Below, piece after piece: positions 8,228 through 13,561 of a DNA stretch of 13,561 bases. The notes under the pieces are model-generated. The model was not told the DNA's origin, made no database searches, and saw nothing but the letters and a program-made list of their open reading frames with translations. Numbering within the stretch: the first letter of the stretch is position 1; each line of letters begins with the position of its first letter. The DNA is from Bacteroidales bacterium UBA6408 (GTDB lineage Bacteria; Bacteroidota; Bacteroidia; Bacteroidales; UBA932), in NCBI GenBank assembly GCA_002439805.1, contig DJPQ01000112.1:1-13561 (forward strand), given 5' to 3'. Made by a program: the position numbers and the translations under genes.

Positions 8228-9257
8228 AATCCGTATTCTCTTTGTATTTTCGCAACCTTGACAGATAAGGGGTCTGTGGCTCAAACAAGGAAAGCTGAAC
8301 CGTCTGTTCCGTAGGGTATGGTTTAGGCCCGGCTACTTCTTCAGTTCCCGGTCTTGATTGGAAGGCAATATACTCATTGATTACCTCGCCTACAAATCTG
8401 GCGAGGTTTACGGGCACGGCATTTCCTATCATTTGTTCCTGTTCCGTTTTGTTTCCATAGAACTTGAATGATTTCGGGAAAGTCTGAATCCGGCTTCTTT
8501 CTTCGGTTGTCAGGGCTCTGATGCCGTCAAGAGAATTGACAGGGTCTCCCGGGTGGAGATGATACCCCTGCGGCATCGGTCGGTTCACACCGCGTATTGT
8601 CGGGCTGGGTTCATCGACACTGAATATGCCGCGACGCACATAACTCCTCGGATGCCGATAGTAGTACCTTATGTCCAGTTCGCTCCCGAAATAATCGGAC
8701 ACCGACATCTGTTTTGGTGAAAGACTCCCCTCAATGAACGGCAGAATGAAATTGTCCTTTTCTCCGCGTTTTCCTATGAGGAAGAAGCGCTTTCTTGCCT
8801 GCGGAACACCGCATCGGCTTGCATCCAAAACATATTGCGTCAATCCGTATCCAGCCTCTTTGAATACGCGTCTGGCCTCAACCAGTTTCCTTGTAGCGGT
8901 TATTCTTGCGACATTCTCCATTACAAACCATTCCGGAGACACTTTTGAGACTATCTCCGAGAAACATATGGTCAAGTCACCTCGCCCATTATCCTCATTG
9001 CGCTTACCGGCCGATGAGAAATCCTGACATGGAGGCCCACCGACAATCATGTCCGGTTGGTATGTATTCACGACGTCTGCGGCAGCATCGACATTTTTAA
9101 GGTCAATCTTATGTACAGGATGTGAGAAATTGTCGCCATAAACCTTTATCGCCTTGTCCCAATTGTCCAGCCCGGCGAGCACGTTATTGCCGGCCAGTTC
9201 AAATCCAAGGCTCATTCCTCCACATCCGCAAAACAAATCAACAGTATTCATACTCAT
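8199..9257 (-). CDS. type II DNA (cytosine-5) methyltransferase
   Basis: This S-adenosylmethionine-dependent 5-cytosine methyltransferase is expected to protect the host from the endonuclease encoded just upstream. Motifs occur in canonical order: motif I DLFCGCGGMSLGFELAG (residues 7-23), motif IV GGPPCQDFS with catalytic Cys77, motif VI ENV (114-116), motif VIII QARKRFFLIG (153-162), a target-recognition region about 170-245, motif IX around ALTTEERSRIQTFP, and motif X GNAVPVNLA (278-286). A ~55-residue tail beyond motif X contains QLSLF (321-325), which matches the beta-clamp-binding consensus. ATG 9257 lies two bases after the endonuclease stop. ATG 9251 and TTG 9263 are also possible, but all give the same conserved core. 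The 3' end overlaps recO by 29 bases. Sampled rows are lower in G+C than recO. The recognition site is not readable; GRCGYC would follow if the partner is HindVP-like. Confidence 0.93.
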   Translation of the reverse strand: MSMNTVDLFCGCGGMSLGFELAGNNVLAGLDNWDKAIKVYGDNFSHPVHKIDLKNVDAAADVVNTYQPDMIVGGPPCQDFSSAGKRNEDNGRGDLTICFSEIVSKVSPEWFVMENVARITATRKLVEARRVFKEAGYGLTQYVLDASRCGVPQARKRFFLIGKRGEKDNFILPFIEGSLSPKQMSVSDYFGSELDIRYYYRHPRSYVRRGIFSVDEPSPTIRGVNRPMPQGYHLHPGDPVNSLDGIRALTTEERSRIQTFPKSFKFYGNKTEQEQMIGNAVPVNLARFVGEVINEYIAFQSRPGTEEVAGPKPYPTEQTVQLSLFEPQTPYLSRLRKYKENTDYDTGQQAAD

Positions 9258-9259
9258 GT

Positions 9260-10321
9260 TCAATCAAACAGATAGGGACTATTAACAATTACCGCATCAA
9301 AGCGTCGTTCCGGACTGAGCAGATTCTGTCCGCCGCCAAGAATTATATTCTTTATTTCAGATTTTCCGATTCTCGGATGGGTGAGTTCAGGGCAACGAAG
9401 CAACGGCCACGATGATTTCCCGGACAAAGAAAACGCCTTGTCATTTGCATTCTGGTATGAATGGTCTTTTATGATTCTCGTGTAGTCGAATATGTCATAA
9501 TCGACATAGTCCTTCAGCATCAGGTATATCCAAATTATGGTTCTCTGAAATCTGTTTATCTCCACCTTCTTTTGATGCCCGCCGACGTAGCACATCTGAA
9601 GTACAGCAAGATTAGACCAGACGAAGGCATCCAGGCAGTCCTCGGCAAGCATACCATTCTTCATCTTCCATACCGGCTGAAGAATCAGCGGGGTCTGTTT
9701 GTCGTATATCTTCCCCGCTACTGATTTTATGGCATTCTCGATTTTTTCATAGTGAACAAACACATCACCCACCTCTGCCCAATGGTTTATCTTCGGAACT
9801 GTGTTCAGAATCTTCCTTAAGGAGTTCTTTTCTTTGTCAGAGCGGAAGATTTCACAGATGCTGCACGCCAGAAAGCATATTGTCGGCGGTCGTACAACAA
9901 TCTCGCAACTGAACTTGTCCTCTGTTTCTTTCTTGGTCGTGTTGTCCGGCAGTGCCGTCAACTTTACCTCAAGGCCTATCAGACTTTCATTGGTACTGCG
10001 GTTCATCATGACCAAATCAATCTTCTCACGCTCGCCGGTATAGAATTTCTCAAAAGATGTGAATCCCGCCTCGAAGTTATAATATGCATCGTCAGAAATC
10101 GGATTCACTCTGTACAGTTCTTCCCCGGAAATGTACTCATGCCTCAGTTCATTATTCTTGTCAACACAAAGATATACCGGACGGATACCTTTTGTGTTCA
10201 TATACGCAATCAGCGATGCCGGGAATGAGCTGTTAAAGATGTTCTTGCCCCAGTTTTCCGCTTTCGTGTAGTCTCTGCTTGAATGTTTTTGGCCATATAG
10301 GCCAGGCTTTGTGGTGTCCAT
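9260..10321 (-). CDS. type II restriction endonuclease, HindVP-like
   Basis: I read this 353-residue protein as the restriction enzyme cognate to the methyltransferase, for three reasons. First, its position: the methyltransferase ATG follows the stop by two bases. Second, its N-terminus (KPGLYGQKHSSRDYT..WGKNIFNSSFPASL) resembles what I recall of the HindVP family (GRCGYC cutters). Third, a PD-(D/E)xK nuclease core is visible as D102 in EREKIDLVMM and E118-V-K120 in LIGLEVKLTA. The rest is mixed helix and strand without another recognisable domain, and there is no helicase or specificity subunit. It starts at ATG 10321, with no clear ribosome-binding site, about 20 bases from the end of a long palindrome. 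G+C in sampled rows is about 42-52%, against about 58-68% in rows of the protease and recO, consistent with acquisition by transfer. The family name is from memory and is the least certain part. Confidence 0.78.
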   Translation of the reverse strand: MDTTKPGLYGQKHSSRDYTKAENWGKNIFNSSFPASLIAYMNTKGIRPVYLCVDKNNELRHEYISGEELYRVNPISDDAYYNFEAGFTSFEKFYTGEREKIDLVMMNRSTNESLIGLEVKLTALPDNTTKKETEDKFSCEIVVRPPTICFLACSICEIFRSDKEKNSLRKILNTVPKINHWAEVGDVFVHYEKIENAIKSVAGKIYDKQTPLILQPVWKMKNGMLAEDCLDAFVWSNLAVLQMCYVGGHQKKVEINRFQRTIIWIYLMLKDYVDYDIFDYTRIIKDHSYQNANDKAFSLSGKSSWPLLRCPELTHPRIGKSEIKNIILGGGQNLLSPERRFDAVIVNSPYLFD

Positions 10322-10341
10322 ACAGAATAATCCATTATCTT

Positions 10342-10518
10342 AGAAACTGTTTTAATTTTTCTCACATTTATTTTTATATGTTCGTTCTTTTGGTGTCTTT
10401 TTGGTCATATTTTCTCATTTTGCTCGTCATTTAGCACCGCTAAACTCCTCTCAAAACGAAAAAATCTGACTCAAAAATACATCTCAAAATAACTGAACAA
10501 AAAATTAAAACAGCTTCT
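10342..10518. repeat. 177-bp imperfect palindrome filling the gap between protease and restriction genes
   Basis: AGAAACTGTTTTAATTTTT at 10342-10360 is the inverted copy of 10500-10518, with 18 of 19 bases matching. Pairing continues inward: 31 of the outer 39 positions match (10342-10380 with 10480-10518). After a ~15-base extra segment in the left arm (10381-10397), 10398-10422 pairs with 10452-10477 at 22 of 25 positions with one bulge. The centre is a perfect small hairpin, TTTAGC-ACC-GCTAAA (10430-10444). One end coincides with the last base of the protease stop codon and the other lies 20 bases before the restriction-gene ATG. It could be a decayed miniature inverted-repeat element, a terminator or a leader structure. 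I see no clean target-site duplication. The arms are T-rich/A-rich, which raises chance matching, but the ordered runs go beyond composition. Confidence 0.7.
10472..10501 (-). promoter_or_regulatory. candidate Bacteroidales-type promoter for the restriction-modification-recO unit
   Basis: On the - strand, TATTTTTG at 10479-10472 fits the Bacteroidales -7 consensus TAnnTTTG, and a TTTG at 10501-10498 lies 18 bases upstream as a -33 element. It is inside the right arm of the palindrome and would give a leader of roughly 140 bases before the restriction-gene ATG. I saw no other TAnnTTTG match in the gap. The region is T-rich, so a chance match is quite possible. Confidence 0.35.
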
Positions 10519-12185
10519 TATTTGTCACTTTCAGGAGATTCAGAGGAAGACGGCCTCATGTCCAGCATCCGGGCGGCGAGGGCTTCGCGGAGCTGGGTGT
10601 CGTAGCGGAGACGGAGCTGAACGCCGGCTTTCTGATAGTGATAGCGGACGACAAGTTCCTCCTCGATGAACGGGACAATCTCGTCCTTCTTGAGGCGGAT
10701 GAACTGCTCCTTGTCCATTTCGAGCGTCTTGTCTATGGCCGCGAGCTGCTCCGTGACGCCGTCAGAGAGACCGTCCTTCTCAAGTTCCTTCTTCATCTGG
10801 TCGAACAGCGTCTTGGCGCTGCTGCGGTAGTCGAAGGTCTGCGTCTTTGCGAAATTCACGAAATCGTCGAACTCGGCGTCGCTCAGATGGAAATCCTCGG
10901 CTGAGGGAAGGCTGTCGTGAGTCTTGACGTATTCAAGCGCATAGCGGTCAATCACGCCGTAGAGCACGATCGAATAGACGAGACGGCTGTAGCTCGGGGA
11001 GTCAAGCTCCACGTCCGGGGTGATTCCGCCGCCGTCGCGCACAATCCTTCCGCCGGCCGTCCTGAACTCATGTGTCAGGGAATCCGGAATCTGCCCCACG
11101 CTGCCGTCCTCATTGCGGTGGCTGTAGTCGATTGCCTGCACGCAGCGTCCGGAAGGGGTGTAATACTTTGCGGTAGTGACCTTGAGCTGGCCGTTGTACG
11201 CCACCGGACGGATGGACTGGACGAGTCCCTTGCCGAAGCTCCGTCGGCCCATCACCGTCGCGCGGTCGAGGTCCTGGAGGGCTCCCGTGACAATCTCAGA
11301 AGAAGAGGCGGAATTGGAGTCAATCAGGACTATAATCGGAATCTCCGTGTCAATAGGCTCCGTGGTCGTCCTGTACTCCTTCGTGTCCTCGGCCTTGCCC
11401 TTGGAACTTACGACCAGCGACCCCTTGGGAACGAACAGGCTCACGATGTTGATTGCCTCGGACATGAGTCCGCCTCCGTTTCCGCGCAGGTCGAGAACCA
11501 GACGCCGCATCCCCCGCTCCTTCAGTTTGAAGTAGGCGGCGCGGATTTCGGACGAGACATTCTCGGTGAAGCCGCTCTGAAGGATGTAGCCGTCCCTGTC
11601 GTTGAGCATCCCGAAATATTCCACATCCGGCAGGTGGATTCTCTCCCGGACGATTTCCATATCCCTGACCTCACCGCTGCGGACCTTCCTCACCTTGAAT
11701 TTCACTGTCGTCCCGGGCTTCCCCTTCATCTTCTCCGACGCCTCGGCGCTTTCGAGCGGGCGCGTGTCCTCCCCGTTGATTTCCAGTATCTCGTCACCGC
11801 ACTGAAGGCCGTACTTCACCGCCGGAGAATCCTCATAAGGCTCGTTGATGACGACATATTCCCCCTTCTTCTTGTGAATTATGGCTCCGATTCCGCCGTA
11901 GGTCTTGGAAATCATCATCTGGAAGTCCTCGTTCTCCTCCTCAGGCACATAGACGGTGTAGGGGTCGAGCTCGGCAAGCATCGCGTCAATGCCTGCCTTC
12001 ATTATGCGGTCCACGTCGAGCGTATCGACATAGGCCAGGCTCAGCTGCCTTACCACGGAATTGTGGATTTCCGTCCACTGCCCCAGCTTGAACCCCCGGC
12101 TCTGCGCCCCAGATTCGACTCCTGTACCCAAAAGAAACGCCGCTGCGGTGACGGCGACAATGATTTTTCCTGTGATATGTTTCAT
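10518..12185 (-). CDS. exported S41-family C-terminal processing protease with PDZ domain
   Basis: This is a CtpA/Prc-type serine protease of the cell envelope that would cleave or trim periplasmic proteins near their C-termini. Residues 1-28 form a signal peptide (hydrophobic stretch to ~22, then SGAQS). Residues ~95-175 are a PDZ domain (YGGIGAII, SPAVKYGLQCGDEILEINGED). The catalytic domain follows, with LDLRGNGGGL at 231-240, DSNSASSSEI at 289-298 and RRSFGKGLVQ at 314-323. Spacing identical to E. coli Prc gives Ser294 and Lys319 as the catalytic dyad. The last ~150 residues are charged and helical, and the tail is SSSESPESDK. At 555 residues it is of usual size for Bacteroidetes members. 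The gene faces away from rdgB, sharing a compact intergenic promoter region. Its stop codon touches the long palindrome. The physiological substrate is unknown. Confidence 0.93.
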   Translation of the reverse strand: MKHITGKIIVAVTAAAFLLGTGVESGAQSRGFKLGQWTEIHNSVVRQLSLAYVDTLDVDRIMKAGIDAMLAELDPYTVYVPEEENEDFQMMISKTYGGIGAIIHKKKGEYVVINEPYEDSPAVKYGLQCGDEILEINGEDTRPLESAEASEKMKGKPGTTVKFKVRKVRSGEVRDMEIVRERIHLPDVEYFGMLNDRDGYILQSGFTENVSSEIRAAYFKLKERGMRRLVLDLRGNGGGLMSEAINIVSLFVPKGSLVVSSKGKAEDTKEYRTTTEPIDTEIPIIVLIDSNSASSSEIVTGALQDLDRATVMGRRSFGKGLVQSIRPVAYNGQLKVTTAKYYTPSGRCVQAIDYSHRNEDGSVGQIPDSLTHEFRTAGGRIVRDGGGITPDVELDSPSYSRLVYSIVLYGVIDRYALEYVKTHDSLPSAEDFHLSDAEFDDFVNFAKTQTFDYRSSAKTLFDQMKKELEKDGLSDGVTEQLAAIDKTLEMDKEQFIRLKKDEIVPFIEEELVVRYHYQKAGVQLRLRYDTQLREALAARMLDMRPSSSESPESDK

Positions 12186-12258
12186 AGTTTCGTATTCTTC
12201 GTGCGATTCGTTTTGCTCATGTTTCTAATCAGTCGCATTTCTCAATAACCGTTCCACG

Positions 12259-12284
12259 CAAAGTTACGAAATTTAGTAACTTTG
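12259..12284. promoter_or_regulatory. mirrored TAACTTTG motifs, candidate divergent promoter pair or operator
   Basis: In the 155-base gap between the divergent protease gene and rdgB, CAAAGTTAC (12259-12267) and GTAACTTTG (12276-12284) form a perfect 9-bp inverted repeat with an 8-base spacer. Read outward, each arm gives TAACTTTG, fitting the Bacteroidales -7 consensus TAnnTTTG: 12277-12284 toward rdgB and 12266-12259 toward the protease. Neither has a convincing TTTG -33 element. The leaders would be roughly 50 and 65 bases. The same symmetry could also be an operator. Confidence 0.5.
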
Positions 12285-12340
12285 TGCTCATTTTTTGACG
12301 GTTTCCGGACTAATTTGAATTATATTTTTGAGGATATACA

Positions 12341-13078
12341 ATGAGTAAAATAGTTTTTGCGACACAAAACAGAGGAAAGCTGCGTGAGGCGGCGGAAATA
12401 TTGGGCGACGGGGTTGAATTGCTGACGCCGGAGGACTGCGGCGTCGAGGGGGAGGCCGAAGAGACGGGAAGTTCATTCGCCGAAAATTCGTTTCTCAAGG
12501 CAAAATATGTGAGCGACAGGATTTTCGAAGTCATGAATCCGTCGGCCGGAGCGACCCCGAATGGGAAATCTTCGGATATGGCTGAAAACGACGCAGACGG
12601 GATAGTCGCAGTCTTTGCGGACGATTCCGGGCTTGAGACCGACGCGCTCGGAGGGGAGCCGGGGATATACACGGCCCGGTATGCGGGGCACGACAAGAAC
12701 TTCGCCGACAACATGGACAAGCTCCTTTCAAGGCTCAGGGACGCCGGCGCGGAAACTCCGGCGGAGCGTTCAGCGCGCTTCCGCTGCACGGTGACGCTGA
12801 TTCTTAGGGACGGCGGAACCTCGCAGTATGACGGCCGCCTTGAGGGACACATCGCCCCGGCAAAGGCGGGATGCGGAGGATTCGGCTATGACCCGGTGTT
12901 CATCCCGTCCGACGACGAGCTTGACGCGCTCGCGTCGGCGGGGCTTTCGGGGCCTGAAATCGCCGCCCTCAGGGGGAAGACCCTCGCCGAGATTCCGGAG
13001 CATCTGAAAAACCTCATCTCGCACCGCTTCAAGGCGCTTCTTCCGCTATCGGTCACTCTTGGAGAGGCGGCGGATTGA
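12341..13078 (+). CDS. rdgB: RdgB/HAM1-type non-canonical purine NTP pyrophosphatase
   Basis: This enzyme hydrolyses dITP, ITP and XTP to monophosphates plus pyrophosphate, removing deaminated purines from the nucleotide pool. The family motifs are all present: FATQNRGKLREA near the start (nucleotide-binding loop), ETGSSFAENSFLKAKY (41-56), ADDSGLETDALGGEPGIYTARYAG (93-116, with the catalytic Asp pair 94-95), RSARFRCT (143-150), GCGGFGYDPVFIP (177-189) and the closing LKNLISHRFKAL (222-233). At 245 residues it is about 50 longer than the usual ~195. The excess lies in two insertions, ~66-86 (Ser/Asn/Asp-rich) and ~191-212 (Ala/Leu/Asp-rich, just before the conserved KTLAEI). ATG 12341 has GAGG at 12330-12333. 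The last 33 bases overlap ftsZ on the opposite strand. Confidence 0.92.
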   Translation: MSKIVFATQNRGKLREAAEILGDGVELLTPEDCGVEGEAEETGSSFAENSFLKAKYVSDRIFEVMNPSAGATPNGKSSDMAENDADGIVAVFADDSGLETDALGGEPGIYTARYAGHDKNFADNMDKLLSRLRDAGAETPAERSARFRCTVTLILRDGGTSQYDGRLEGHIAPAKAGCGGFGYDPVFIPSDDELDALASAGLSGPEIAALRGKTLAEIPEHLKNLISHRFKALLPLSVTLGEAAD

Positions 13079-13561
13079 TGCTGTGTTCTCAAGGTCGCTG
13101 CGGTCCTGGACGTCATCCACGAGCAGGGCGGGCTTGGGACCCTTGCAGAAGTCCTCGGGACGCTTGGCCTCGCTTGTCGTGAAGCCTATCTTGAAGCTGC
13201 GCGGCTCGTCCGGGGCTGAAGTCTCTGATTCTTCGGAGGTCATCGGGATGTATTCAAAGTCCGGCGGAATGACGATCAGGTTGCCGTTGTCTCCGGAAAG
13301 GCCTTCCCAGTCCATACGGAATCCCGTCGCTATGGCCGTGATTTCCACGCGGTCGCCGAACTCCTCCGAATAGTCCCAGACGATTCCCTTCTTGAAGCGG
13401 TTGGCCTCGCCGATGTACTCCGTGATTATGTTGTCGATTTGACTCAGCTCCTCCATGCTCACCCCGTGCTCGTTGTGCCCGATGGTGATGTTCAGCAGCA
13501 CGTTCTTCGCCGTCTTGAGGTCGTGGTTGTTCAGCAGGGGAGACTCGAACGCCCCGCTCAC
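13046..13561 (-). CDS. ftsZ: cell-division GTPase FtsZ, C-terminal part (5' end outside window)
   Basis: This is the C-terminal ~171 residues of FtsZ, the tubulin homologue that forms the division ring. The gene continues past the right edge, and the edge codon GTG is internal. SGAFESPLLNNHDLKTAKNVLLNITIG and VSMEELSQIDNIITEYIGEA belong to the FtsZ C-terminal (T7-loop side) domain, and RVEITAIATGF is the conserved last strand. A low-complexity acidic linker follows from about residue 84. The end, DLENTASIRRLSKSDR, resembles the conserved C-terminal peptide that docks membrane tethers such as FtsA. The GTP-binding tubulin-signature half is not in the window. The stop falls inside the rdgB coding sequence, a convergent overlap of 33 bases. 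Confidence 0.9.
   Translation of the reverse strand: MSGAFESPLLNNHDLKTAKNVLLNITIGHNEHGVSMEELSQIDNIITEYIGEANRFKKGIVWDYSEEFGDRVEITAIATGFRMDWEGLSGDNGNLIVIPPDFEYIPMTSEESETSAPDEPRSFKIGFTTSEAKRPEDFCKGPKPALLVDDVQDRSDLENTASIRRLSKSDR

Noticed and set aside
8228..8284. N-terminal extension of recO from TTG 8284
   Set aside because: The extra 19 residues precede the OB-fold start, have no conserved content and lie in methyltransferase coding sequence.
9258..9263. TTG 9263 as methyltransferase start, overlapping the restriction stop by four bases
   Set aside because: Two ATGs follow immediately (9257, 9251). The four-base overlap is attractive for coupling, but the codon is weaker and adds only two non-conserved residues.
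10336..10524. Target-site duplication flanking the palindrome
   Set aside because: TATCTT on the left and TATTTG on the right share only TAT. This is too weak to claim an insertion.
10917..12248. 443-residue open frame on the + strand, opposite the S41 protease
   Set aside because: The protease on the other strand has complete catalytic and PDZ motifs. The antisense translation has no recognisable domain, and its length follows from codon bias in GC-rich coding sequence.
12310..12852. 180-residue Ser/Pro-rich open frame antisense to rdgB
   Set aside because: Low-complexity shadow of rdgB codons; rdgB carries every family motif.

Overview
The window looks like a chromosomal segment of a moderately GC-rich Bacteroidales bacterium. 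The evidence is a SusC/SusD pair followed by two more lipoproteins, a TAnnTTTG-type promoter motif, Bacteroidetes-style recO, S41 peptidase and ftsZ genes, and surface lipoproteins with Big2-type Ig repeats. The G+C level would suit a Rikenellaceae/Alistipes-like lineage, but I cannot fix genus from sequence alone.

Layout. (1) 1-7375, + strand: the 3' part of a glycan-uptake locus. A susC-type TonB-dependent receptor enters from the left edge. It is followed at short spacing by a SusD-type lipoprotein, a large surface lipoprotein in the SusE/surface-glycan-binding position, and a lipoprotein with three Ig-like Big2 repeats and a C-terminal FGE/SUMF1-fold domain. No glycan-degrading enzyme or sulfatase is visible here, so the substrate is unknown. 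(2) 7376-7501: a short convergent intergenic region with three degenerate 21-bp-period repeats and a 12-bp inverted repeat, probably a two-way terminator. (3) 7502-10321, - strand: a type II restriction-modification pair read restriction enzyme, then 5-cytosine methyltransferase, then recO. Methyltransferase and recO overlap by 29 bases. The endonuclease resembles the HindVP family. The methyltransferase tail carries a QLSLF sequence matching the beta-sliding-clamp-binding consensus. (4) 10322-10517: an AT-rich gap almost filled by a 177-bp imperfect palindrome. (5) 10518-12185, - strand: an exported S41 C-terminal-processing protease. (6) 12186-12340: a divergent promoter region with a mirrored TAACTTTG motif. 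(7) 12341-13078, + strand: a RdgB/HAM1 nucleotide pyrophosphatase with two insertions. (8) 13046-13561, - strand: the C-terminal end of FtsZ, overlapping rdgB tail to tail and running off the right edge.

How the parts relate. The left part is an accessory nutrient-capture operon. The right part is housekeeping (protease, nucleotide-pool cleaning, cell division, recombination repair). The lower-GC restriction-modification pair sits between the protease and recO and reads as an acquired insertion that now lies directly upstream of, and overlaps, recO. The most unusual signals are the long palindrome in front of the restriction gene and the clamp-binding-like motif in the methyltransferase tail.
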